Assembly: GCA_944990035.1 (NCBI GenBank)
Contig: CALYLX010000097.1
Span: 124,001 to 188,000 of the forward strand
DNA from: Clitopilus passeckerianus
Taxonomy: Eukaryota > Basidiomycota > Agaricomycetes > Agaricales > Entolomataceae
Length of the DNA stretch: 64,000 nt
Direction: 5' to 3'
Shown: positions 21,426 through 30,371 of the stretch, one piece after another
How positions within the stretch are numbered: the first letter of the stretch is position 1
Layout: each line of letters begins with the position of its first letter
The notes under the pieces: model-generated
The model's input: only the letters and a program-made list of their open reading frames with translations
What the model was told of the DNA's origin: nothing
The model's database searches: none
Made by a program: the position numbers and the translations under genes

Positions 21426-21673
21426 TGTGGCGGGAGTGTGAGAGTGTCACAGTCGCGTCACACGTAGCCTCGAGAGAGCAGGTATAAGTCCTCTTCTATT
21501 CGAGATTGCTGGTCTCTCTAAGTCGTGTACAGGACCTTTATATACTAATTCCTAGGTATAGCTAACGTAATCTGTGAAGTAGCTACGATGTACGGATGTA
21601 TAGAACGAGCTCGGAATAGTAATCTAATCTTATCTGGATGAAGTAAGCATAACGTTGTCACGTATTCGCCACA
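21426..21673 (-). repeat. 5' LTR of the Ty3-type element
   Basis: Identical to the LTR at 12729-12976. On the minus strand it contains a TATA-like GTATATAAAGG, which would place transcription start in the last 120 bp of the LTR. The sequence after the LTR on the minus strand reads TATTTTGAGCATCTCCC, which lacks the TGG expected for a primer-binding site pairing with a tRNA 3' CCA. Confidence 0.93.
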
Positions 21674-21678
21674 AAAAT
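21674..21678. repeat. target site duplication, right
   Basis: AAAAT follows the right LTR directly and matches the five bases before the left LTR. Confidence 0.85.
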
Positions 21679-22565
21679 CAGCCGCAGGCCAAGAAAAAAT
21701 TCGAAATGACACATTTTTCTAGGGCTCTGATAATTCCCATTGACTTTTCAACAGGCAGTTATAAAATATTTATAACTTCAGGTGTTTAAAACAGTGAAAT
21801 AATTTAAAACAGCATTTAAAACTAGAGTTGAAAATGCATGAGCTGTGTATAAAGGAGCTGGGTGAGATCAGACAACTTTTGAAGCCCAATTGAGCAACTG
21901 GTTGAATGGTCGGCGGGTGCCGGACCGGGACCTTGCTTGGAAATGTCAGGATCAAAAGGCCCAGCTCGCTTTTGTATGCATGTGTTTGAAGCGAAAGGAT
22001 TTTCTGAGTTTGAATATTGAGACTTCAGGTTGTAATCATCTCTCAAACCTACCACAATTACCATGGGCCTCGAAATGTATTCTCGCCATTATATTCAACC
22101 GCAATCACCTTCTCAAGGAGACGAAGTCATGCCACCTCTCCAAGATCCATATGAGGAGGCCCGGGAGCACGTTGAGATGGCGGTCAGCTCAATGGGGAAC
22201 AACCTTGATCTCATCCCAGTTACCCGAACAGAGGTCAGTGTCTATGCAGAATTGTATTCTGTGTGAGTTGAACTCGTATTTTCAAGATTGAGATTAATCA
22301 TCGTTCAGCTATGGTAGTGACATGGCCAATAATTATATTTGTCGTGCTCATGAAATGCAAATGGACAGGATGAGGGATAGCAAAAAATGAATTGATTTTT
22401 TTAATACAAATACAAATACAACTGTCATTTGTTGATGGTCGGCTTCGTCGTCAATGAATCATTAGAACTTTTGCTTCTTCGACGTGCCAGCCTCATTATC
22501 TTCCACTGACGTCTTTTGTTTCTCTCCTTTGGCAACGATTCCACCGGATACACCAGCTTTCAATA
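21679..22565. other. unassigned region between Ty3 and pogo elements
   Basis: About 890 bp with no confident gene. A plus-strand frame at 22063-22266 could encode a 67-residue acidic peptide (starting MGLEMYSRHYIQP), but it has no recognised relatives. A minus-strand frame ending at the TAA 22462-22464 closes with the basic tail TSKKQKF and reads in from the pogo terminal repeat. Either may be a remnant of the gene that was the insertion target. Confidence 0.3.
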
Positions 22566-22567
22566 TA

Positions 22568-22593
22568 CAGTTGACTATCTCATAACGCATAAC
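22568..22593 (+). repeat. left terminal inverted repeat of pogo-like element
   Basis: CAGTTGACT followed by TCATAACGCATAA pairs with the right end of the element in inverted orientation with a handful of mismatches. A TA dinucleotide precedes it. Confidence 0.8.
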
Positions 22594-22876
22594 ACCCGTC
22601 GGTGGGTCCCGCCATGCATTATCATGTGATATGCATTATGGAAATTGTCACGCGGCTGTGATGCCATGTGACATCATCCATATACCACTTCGAGTCGAAC
22701 GTTTACCCGCGAAATAAGACATATTTTTGAACTATACTGTACGGTTTACTACAAATAATTACTAAGTTGATTTTTGGATTAAAAATTGCTCAATGTGAGT
22801 CTGTTGAAGGGAGTCCTGCTCCAGCTTACGCGAGTGGACACGAAGTCGGTGAAGCTGGCTTTGGAGAAGAAGCACA

Positions 22877-25022
22877 TCAACCCCGGGAGCATCGGCATGA
22901 ATAATGCTGGCCCTCTCCAGCTGCTCGCAGAGTTCTGCAAGCTGCCGAGGTCCCAGAGTACTTATGTACATCTGCATCCCCTTCATCTTCCTCCTCAGTA
23001 TCCATTTCATCGGATCCATTTATCTCGTCAATGACGGTGGCAATGATCTCGGCATCACCACCTGCAATGCGCTCGCCAACCTGTTGCTCGTCAACTGGGT
23101 TTACCAGGTCTTCAAGGGCCGGGGCCGTTCCGATAATCCTGCGCCTCTTCACAAGCTCCTCAATGCACCCCATTAGGTCGGTCTCTGCTACAACGAGCTG
23201 AGGGAGACTTTCCGGCATTGAGTTAGTGGCTTGATCTGATGCCGAGTGCCAGTGAGAGGCGTGGCCAAGATGTCAATCGCAGAAAGTATGGCAGGAGTCC
23301 AGGGCGGCACAACCGTCAGTATCTTCAGATGCCTCAAATATGGCATCTATAGTGGGTTTCCATTGAGAGTAGTCGTAGCAATCACCCAAGTAGGTTTCTA
23401 GCTTTGACATCGCTTCGGGGAATGCGATCTTATTAGGGGCCCACTCCTCGAGAATAGCCCAGGCATTTGGGTCCTCTAGGGCTAGTTTGACCTGTTGATC
23501 AGGGGAGGATTTGCCAGTGGGTGCCGTATTGACGGATCTGTTGTTGTTCTTAGTTTAGAATTGAATGATCATTCACTAAATGAGCGGCACTTACTCGTCA
23601 GGGGATAGCCCTGCATGCCTCCAGCAATTCCGGATCGTCTCCGAGGAGACTTCTTTCCATGCATCTCTGGCCATTCTCATAGCCTCATGTAGGTTGATAC
23701 TCCATATGTTTTTCTCTTGTAATGCATCCTTTTCAATGGTGCGCAAACAGAAGGCGTGTCGGTAATGGGCTTTAAAGCATCGAATGATGCCGGCGTCTAA
23801 TGGTTGAACATACAGCGTCAAATTCGGTTCGAAATAAATAAATTTGATATTTATTGGCTCATATGAGATGTAATGGCCCGAAAAGTTGTCCATAGTCAGA
23901 CAGACTTTCCTGTTCTGTCTCCGGAACTCATCATCGAGCTTGATGATGTACCTGCCAGATTTGAGCTTCCCATCAACCTTTGATTGATGGGTAAGGGTAC
24001 TCACTCTTCAAAGAAAGCGGCTGTCATCCATGATGTACGATTATTCCGGTAATAATATCCAAAAGATTCAATCGGTTTCACAAAGCAGCGTGGCTGCTTC
24101 CATCTCCCAATATAGAAAATAGGCCATTTCTCAGATCCATCTGCGTTAACAAGAAACACTACAGTAATCCAGAATTTACTTGTCTTCTTTCCTGGTAGCG
24201 GCCTGGATGAAATTCCGCGATCCGGAGGAGCCCTAAACAGTGTCATCGTATCAAGATTTAATCTTCATTGAGAATACAACTCACAGCGCAAAGAGTCCAC
24301 TCTCATCTATATTCAGTCAATTTTTGGCAGGATAACCCTCCATTTCCTTATTGACTCTCTTCCTCTCGGCATCAACAGCAGCCAGATTAACTGAACCGGC
24401 CTCGCCATGTCTTCGACGCTCCTTCAGATTGTACCTGAGTTCATTTCCTTAATGATGTTTGGCGTCAATTGGGACCAAATCACTCACGTTTGGCAGAAAC
24501 TCGACACCCATCCATCACTGATCAGCCTCTCCTCTTCTGGAACATCAAATTCTTCATTGAATAATTCCCGTTTTGCGACCAACATCGGCCCGGTGACTGA
24601 TTCTCCCTTCTCCTCCATGCTCTGAACCCATAAGTAGAGTGCCTTTTCAACATCTAGCCGTGTTACCACACGAGCTTTCTTGCGGGAAAGGGCAGTAGGA
24701 ATTGCCCCCATTCTGGCTTGGTCGGCTTGTCGACCCTTCCTTGACAAGTGACATGAGAGGGTTGACTGAGTGAAGATCAACGCGCCTTCGCGTCGGTTCG
24801 CAAAATAATTAACAAGATCAGATTGGGTCATTGGCTGGTGCTTGTCATAATAGTTCACGACAGTCAGCCAATCACTCAGCGTGAGATTCTCGCGTTGGTG
24901 GACTTGCAGAGGCTTGGCTGAGGTCTTTGGCGCATTAGGATCCTTTTTTCGCGTGGCTTTTTGTTGTAAGGTCCAGGCTTTGGCCTGGGTTTGTGCTTTG
25001 GAGGGCTAGCTGGACCAGGCAT
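22877..25022 (-). pseudogene. pogo-like transposase, decayed
   Basis: The probable start is the ATG at 25022 (MPGPASPPKHKPRPKPGPY). A run of A near 24945 shifts the frame before LTLSDWLTVVNYYDKH, a CENP-B/pogo-type helix-turn-helix region, followed by a second DNA-binding segment (24858-24484). After an intron, the first catalytic Asp is seen in LNIDESGLF, just downstream of an in-frame TGA (K-N-stop) near 24328. Later exons give GKKTSKFWITVVFLVN (24246-24001), the second Asp in VCLTMDNFSGHY, and the third in VQPLDAGIIRCFK (24004-23591). The C-terminal exons (to about 22880) include NAWAILEEWAP and an acidic EEEDEGD stretch. The three acidic residues are kept, but the frameshift and stop make the gene inactive as it stands. 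Confidence 0.75.
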
Positions 25023-25143
25023 GAGCAAAGTTGGGTGAAAATACGTGTCGTGTTGCTATGGAAAATATTTTGTTACAAAAAACATATGTACTCTGATAGA
25101 ATTTCATCTCAGCGACAAGAATCACGTGCAAACTATGGGATAT

Positions 25144-25280
25144 GATAATGCATAACTGCTTGATCAAGCTATGCATTATCCAGTATGACAAATAGTGCAT
25201 AAATAAGCGTAGACGCGCGGGGTCTGGCCGGTTTCTATGCATTATGATGTCTTATGCATTATAATCTTATGCATTATGAA
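25144..25280. repeat. subterminal ATGCATTAT repeat cluster with palindrome
   Basis: GATAATGCATA at 25144 and TATGCATTATC ending at 25180 form an 11-bp inverted repeat around a loop that contains the palindrome GCTTGATCAAGC. Three further ATGCATTAT copies follow before the right terminal repeat, and two more lie near the left end (about 22613-22645). Clustered subterminal motifs of this kind are often transposase-binding sites. Confidence 0.6.
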
Positions 25281-25291
25281 AAAGTCAACTG
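25265..25291 (-). repeat. right terminal inverted repeat of pogo-like element
   Basis: Read on the minus strand it begins CAGTTGACTTTTTCATAATG and matches the left end. TA follows it on the plus strand. Confidence 0.8.
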
Positions 25292-25320
25292 TACCTAAGT
25301 TGTTAGGCTCTGCCTTAACA
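25292..25320 (-). repeat. 27-bp piece of the TGTTAAGG LTR-like repeat
   Basis: The reverse complement, TGTTAAGGCAGAGCCTAACA and onward to CTTAGGTA, matches the first 29 bases of the repeats at 33470 and 39777. It lies between the pogo right end and a Tc1 fragment. The rest of the repeat is absent on the far side of the pogo element. Confidence 0.75.
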
Positions 25321-25430
25321 CTCCCACACAGCTGCAACTCTCTCCCAAACCTCTCAGACTCCTTTAGCATGAGTTGGATGTTTATTAAGCTTTCATTTGA
25401 TATGTTCCCAGAGGTGTTCAATAGGGTTTA

Positions 25431-25641
25431 CAGTGGGCAACAAAACCCTTCCAATGTTTGCTACTTTTTCAAAGATGTGTTAATAGCTGATGGAATAAAT
25501 TATATAAAATCTTGAAAATAATATATATCATAGTTCAATGTCTTGGCTTGATGCTGACATAACTCTGAGGCTGTACTTCCACTTTTAGCAGGTGTTTCAC
25601 ACAGTACAAGGTGGTGACCCATTGGAAGGGTTTTGTTGCTA
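25431..25641 (+). repeat. left long inverted repeat of Tc1 element A
   Basis: This arm of about 211 bp pairs with 26826-27037 in inverted orientation almost base for base. The outer 19-mer CAACAAAACCCTTCCAATG reappears inverted at the inner edge (about 25619-25638). Confidence 0.85.
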
Positions 25642-25670
25642 CTGATTTTGAAAGCAGAAATACATGGATT

Positions 25671-26711
25671 TTAGTACTTAGTCCACTTTCTCTTGGCCTC
25701 AACTACTACCTGAATCCTCCTAGGCATTGACTCTATTAAGTTCTGGCACACCTCTGCTGGAATAGCATTCCAAACCTTCTCCACCCTTGCCCAAAGTTCT
25801 AATACTCCACTAGGTGGAGAATTGTACTTGCTAAGCTCATTTTTGACATGAACCCAAAGATGTTCAATAGGGTTCATATCAGGAGAGTTTGCTGGCCAGA
25901 TTAGAACCTTCATCCTGTGGTCTTCAAACCATTCCTTGGCCATGTTGCTGGTGTGCTTGGGGTCGTTATCCTGCTGGAAAATCATATCCTTCACTTTTAC
26001 CTTATAGTACTTCAGGCTATCCTGAAGTTCCTCCTCCAGAATTGAAGTGTAAAGGACCTTGTCCATAGTACCTTCAATTCTTGTAGCATATCCAACCCCA
26101 TCCCACCCCATACAGCCCCACATCATAATATTTCCTCCTCCAAATTTTCAGGTTTCTTTGACACGTTGCTTGTTAAGCCCCTCCTCCTTCCCTGCCCATA
26201 CTCTCTCATTCCCATCTGCCCCAAACCGGTTGATTTTAGTCTCATCAGACCAATAGACCTTCTTTCAATCATCTACAGTCCACTCTTTATGCCTCTCTGC
26301 AAACTCCTTCCGTGCCCGAATATGCGTCTGGTCAAGTGCAGGTCGTTTCACCTTTCTGAAGGACTTACAACCAGTGTTTTTGAGGTTTCTGCGTACTGTC
26401 TGTGGTGTGACAGTTGTGTTGGTAATATCTTGAAGAACTCTAGCAGCCTGAACAGCTGTAGAAATCTTGCCCATGCGCATGTTGAGTTTTGTATATTCGA
26501 TGTTGGCAGGTGTAAGCTTGGGAGGATGGCCACCAGATGACTTGGGAAGGTGAGAACAGTGCTTGTCACATATTCTACTGATAGAAGCAAGGCCAATTCC
26601 AGTCTCTTTATGGATATGAGTGGCAAAGAGGCCAGTATGAAGCAGTTCAATGACACAAGTAGTTTGAGCCTTAGTGAGAGTGCGCATAATGGGTTGGGGG
26701 CAAAGTAGCAC
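25671..26711 (-). pseudogene. Tc1-type transposase with two in-frame TGA codons
   Basis: One frame of about 346 codons runs from the start at 26711 to the stop at 25671, the usual length for a Tc1 transposase (around 340). The N-terminal half has a paired-like helix-turn-helix (IELLHTGLFATHIHKETG and following). The catalytic acids appear in YWSDETKI, FQQDNDPKHTS and NSPDMNPIEHLW, giving the DD34E pattern. Only two lesions interrupt it: a TGA in WTVDD-stop-KKVYW, where related copies have TGG (W), and a second TGA in VKET-stop-KFGGGN. Both lie at about 26264-26127. Everything else is open, so the copy died recently. Confidence 0.85.
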
Positions 26712-26825
26712 TTGGGTCAGCTGTATATATAATGTACTGACACTCTAGTCACATGACTTTGTTGACTACAATCAACAAACTCAAGTATCATGTGATAAGT
26801 CACATGATTACTGGATTCAGAACAA

Positions 26826-27037
26826 CTAGCAACAAAACCCTTCCAATGGGTCACCACCTTGTACTGTGTGAAACACCTGCTAAAAGTGGAAGTACAGCCT
26901 CAGAGTTATGTCAGCATCAAGCCAAGACATTGAACTATGATATATATTATTTTCAAGATTCTATATAATTTATTCCATCAGCTATTAACACATCTTTGAA
27001 AAAGTAGCAAACATTGGAAGGGTTTTGTTGCCTACTG
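26826..27037 (-). repeat. right long inverted repeat of Tc1 element A
   Basis: Inverted partner of 25431-25641, ending in CCTACTG followed by TA. Confidence 0.85.
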
Positions 27038-27059
27038 TAGATCAGGGGATTGTGTAGGC

Positions 27060-27800
27060 CAATCTAGAAGATCAATATCATTTGTCCTCCATGCACTCTC
27101 TGACCACATTGGAGGTGTGCTTGGGGTCTTTGTTCTGCTAGAAAATCCTATTGTCTTCTGGAATGTCCAAATTCTCCATGCTGACCAGAAGCTGGGTGTC
27201 CAAAATATCCTGATACTGGAAGCAGTCTATGATACCCTCAATTTCTGAAAGTTGCACAACTCCATTCCACCCCATACAGCCCTATACCATGATGTTTCCT
27301 CCACCATGTTTTACTGTTTTTTTGACTTCTCTTGGAATCAGGCCCTGGCCCTTCTGTTTCCATGTCCATTGCCTTCCATCTGACCCAATCCTATTGATCT
27401 TGGTCTCATCTGACCATACCACCCTTTTCCAGTCCTCTACAGTCCATTCCTTGTACTTGTGGCACCAAGCTACTCATGCTCTTCTTTGTTTAGCAGTAAA
27501 CAATGGCTTTGGCTTCAACACAACGGCATAGAAATTGTTTTTCTTGAGTACATTTCTGACTGTTTGTGAGGAGACAGGGTTGGAGATAATGGTGTTGATG
27601 TGTTTGGTGACCTGCACAGCGTTAAGGGACCTGCTAGCGTTGAGTTGTGCAATAATAGCCCGTTCATTGGTAGAAGAAAGCTTGGAGGGGCGGCTAGAGG
27701 AGAGGCTAGAGCGGTTGGGACAGGTTTTTTGAAGTACCCTAGAGACAGTAGACTTGCCCACATTGAGTTTGGAGGCAATAGCACTATTGATTAGAAGCTA
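27060..27800 (-). pseudogene. Tc1-type transposase remnant of element B
   Basis: Minus-strand coding remnants include MGKSTVSRVLQKTCPN, the helix-turn-helix VTKHINTIISNPVSSQTVR, FYAVVLKPKPLFT and, further along in broken frames, VEDWKRVVWSDETKI and NKDPKHTS. The distal NPIEHLWEHIK segment lies beyond element A at 25321-25430. Stops and frameshifts interrupt it. The sequence is closely related to the copy in element C. Confidence 0.7.
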
Positions 27801-28585
27801 GAGCAATGATATTTTTCTTTTGAGCAGAAGGAATAGGGTGCATGGTGGATTATGAGAAATTTAGAGCATTTCAGCTGCTTATATGTATGGCCAGCACTGC
27901 CATAAGGCTGTGGCGTATAGCCTCATAGGCTGTACTACACTGCCAAAAGGCTATGTGCACTGCAATAAGGCTGTTCTGGTATTTCTAAGGCACAGCCAAA
28001 TAATTGTCCCAATGTTTCTCTGTTTTGTTTGCACTATATCTCCATTGGTTTTGATCGGAGCTATAATATTTTTATATATTCTAGAAGCTGGGGTCAAATG
28101 CTTTTAGATACATACCTACACTTTAGTGTTATTTGTACTTGGTCTAAAGTTATTAACCAAACACTCAAAAAGTGCGAAACATTGAGACAATTGTTTGAGT
28201 CACTGGATTCCTCAGGCCCAAAGGTGCCATGAAGGAGGGAGCAGACAGCAACTGCTTGGTGCTTTTTGCTTTTAGGAATAGATATATCAGCTGCCACCAA
28301 CACTGTTGTGTCAGACAGATCTGTGTTGGCATGAATCACATCCAAGTGGATGTGACAAGCATCAAGGGCATCCTTGGATGCTGCAATGATGGTGTCAAAT
28401 GTAATCTTGCCAGAGTGCATATATAACAGGCAAAGGCCTAGAACTGCTTCCGCATGAACATGATTGAGAGGCTCAGAGACATGCACAGTGTGCACACCAA
28501 GATCCACAACTGTAGATAGCAAGTTGCCATGTGTGTATTGCAACAGGCTGGAAAGAGAAGAAGGGAGACATATTGTCTCTTCATA

Positions 28586-30103
28586 CAGTGACTCAAACAA
28601 TTATTCACATGTTTCACACTTTTTGAGTATTTGCTTAATAAACTTTGCTATACTAAAGTTAAAATTATGATGTTGGTATATAAAATAAAGTATTTGATCC
28701 CCGCTCTAGGAATGTATAGAAATTATGTAATTCGTATCAAAACCTGTCAAGATATAGTAGAAACAAGTCAGAGATACATCCAGCCAATTATTTGGCTATG
28801 TACATTGAATATATAAAACTCAGCAATTAGTACTTGGTATTGCCTCCCTTGGCCTTGAAAACTGCTTCTATCCTTCTGGGCATACTTTCAATCAAGTTGT
28901 GACACACCTCTGGTGGTATATTCTCCCACACCTCTGCAACTCTCTCCTAAACTTCAAAAACCCTTTTAGCATGAGTCAGATACTCATTAAGCTTCCTTTT
29001 GATATGGTCCCAAAGGTGTTCTATAGGGTTGAGGTCAGAAGACTGTGCTGGCCAGTCTAGAAGATCAATATCATTGTTTTCCATCCACTCTCAGACCACA
29101 TTAGAGGTGTGCTTGGGGTTATTGTCCTGCTGGAAATTTTTTTCATTCTTAGAAATGTTCAGATTCTCCATGCTGACTAGCAGCTGCTCCTCCAAAATGT
29201 CCCAATATTGGAAGTGGTCCATAATGCCCTCAACCTCTGCAAGTTGCCCCACTCCATTCTACCCCATACACCCCCATACCATGATGCTTCCTTCCCCATG
29301 TTTAACTGCTTTTTTTATTTCCCTAGGAATCAAGCCCTGGCTCTTCTGTTTCTATATCCATTTCCTTCCATTAACCCAATCTTACTGATCTTGGTCTCAT
29401 CTGACCATACCACTCTTTTCCAGTTCTCCATGGTCTGTTTCTTGTGCTTGTGGCACCATGCTACGTGCACCTTTTTTTGAGCAGCAGTAAGCAAAGGCTT
29501 TGGCTTCAACACAACGGCATAGAAATCGTTTTTCTTGAGTACATTTCTGACTGTTTGTGAGAAGACAGGGTTGGAAATGATGGTGTTGACGTGTTTGGTG
29601 ACTTGCACAGCATTGGTGCATCTGCCATAGTTGAATTGCGCCAGAATAGCTTGTTTATTGGTAGGGAAGAGCTTAGAAAGGCGGCTAGAAGAAGGTTTAG
29701 AGCAGTTGGGACAGGTTTCTTGAAGCATAGGATGCATAGTGAATTATAGGGATCTAATAGCATTTCAGCTGCTTATATGTACTGCAAACACAGCCATATG
29801 GCTGTAATGCATAGCCTATAAGGCTGTGCTGCACTGCCAAGGGCTATGCGCATTGAAATTGGGCTGTGTCTGTGTTTCTAGGAGCACAGCCAAATAATTG
29901 TCTGCATGTATCTCTGACTTGTTTCTGCTATGTCTTGACAGGTTTTGATCCAAATTACATAATCTCTATATATTCCTAGAGTGGGGATCAAATACTTTAT
30001 TTTATATACCAACATCATAATTTTAACTCTAGTATAGCAAAGGTTATTAAGCAAATATTCAAAAAGTGCGAAACATGTACATAGACAATTGTTTGAGTCA
30101 CTG
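28586..30103 (-). mobile_element. Tc1-like element C
   Basis: A 1518-bp element with ends CAGTGACTCAAACAATT in inverted orientation and TA at both flanks (28584-28585, 30104-30105). The inverted repeats extend about 200 bp (28586-28803 against 29885-30103). Inserted in a minus-strand LINE remnant. Confidence 0.85.
28830..29737 (-). pseudogene. Tc1-type transposase of element C, broken
   Basis: Minus-strand remnant with VTKHVNTIISNPVFSQTVR, FYAVVLKPKPLLTAAQ, MENWKRVVWSDETKIS (first catalytic Asp), then a frameshift, and further pieces toward 28830 with the distal part of the catalytic domain. It keeps TGG (W) where element A has its first TGA. Several stops make it inactive. Confidence 0.72.
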
Positions 30104-30371
30104 TACCACTGGTGCTTGTCACTAATAAATGACAGTTTAAGGTGGTTGCCAATCAGAGTGCCAATACATGCCTGGCCCTGTTTGACCAGCTTCCTAATGT
30201 GCAGATAGATGGGATGGAGACCAGCAATAGACTCGGTCTCTCCTCCCGGAGACGTGCAGAAGATGCCAGTTATTCACTTGGCAGCCTTATGTTGCATATT
30301 GTGCAGGTGCAACATAGCAGTCTTGCACCTTGCACCTTTGTAGAACCAGAGGCCCACATGGTACATATACC

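Larger units (their letters stand above)
12729..21673 (-). mobile_element. complete Ty3/Gypsy-type LTR retrotransposon
   Basis: An 8945-bp element in minus orientation, bounded by two 248-bp LTRs that I find identical base by base, beginning TGTGGCG and ending GCCACA, and flanked by the 5-bp duplication AAAAT. A single uninterrupted Gag-Pol frame fills the interior. Identical LTRs, an intact target duplication and an open frame mean a recent insertion that may still be active. The integrase carries a chromodomain-like C-terminal segment, which points to the chromovirus branch. It sits upstream of the BTB/CAP-Gly gene. Confidence 0.93.
22568..25291 (-). mobile_element. pogo-like (Tc1/mariner superfamily) DNA transposon
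   Basis: A 2724-bp element. The left end reads CAGTTGACTATCTCATAACG. The right end, read inward on the minus strand, gives CAGTTGACTTTTTCATAATG, so the inverted repeats are about 25 bp with few mismatches. Both ends are flanked by TA (22566-22567 and 25292-25293), the usual target duplication of this superfamily. The interior carries a decayed minus-strand transposase and many copies of ATGCATTAT near both ends. Confidence 0.85.
25431..27037 (-). mobile_element. Tc1-like element A with long inverted repeats
   Basis: A 1607-bp element with ends CAGTGGGCAACAAAACCC and, inverted, CAGTAGGCAACAAAACCC, flanked by TA on both sides (25429-25430, 27038-27039). Each inverted repeat is about 211 bp. 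The outer motif CAACAAAACCCTTCCAATG recurs in reverse orientation at the inner edge of each arm. It sits inside element B: removing it and one TA restores B continuity. Confidence 0.88.
25321..28205 (-). mobile_element. Tc1-like element B, interrupted by element A
   Basis: This is an older Tc1-like element in two pieces, 25321-25430 and 27038-28205, separated by element A. The right end (28205) reads TTGAGTCACTG, as in the related element C, and the terminal arm from about 27985 is clearly related to the arms of C. The left terminal arm is missing, replaced by the LTR-like piece at 25320. To the right it joins minus-strand LINE sequence at a site that was TA in intact LINE copies and is now GA. 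Confidence 0.75.
28206..30371 (-). mobile_element. LINE fragment (RT thumb/RNase H region) split by Tc1 C
   Basis: The antisense LINE sequence in 28206-28585 and 30104-30371 corresponds to the ORF2 stretch from WFYKGARCKTAM through RRVRGNLLS and DADLSDTTVLVAADAS to LLHGTFGPE. It is eroded by stops. Element C splits it at a TA, and element B bounds it on the left at another former TA. Confidence 0.75.

Noticed and set aside
22063..22266. 67-codon plus-strand frame as a separate gene
   Set aside because: No start context, intron or family evidence; kept only as a remark in the unassigned region.
25431..27037. CRISPR-like array because of the four repeated 19-mers in Tc1 element A
   Set aside because: The repeats are in inverted orientation at the ends of a TA-flanked transposon, not regularly spaced, and the genome is eukaryotic.
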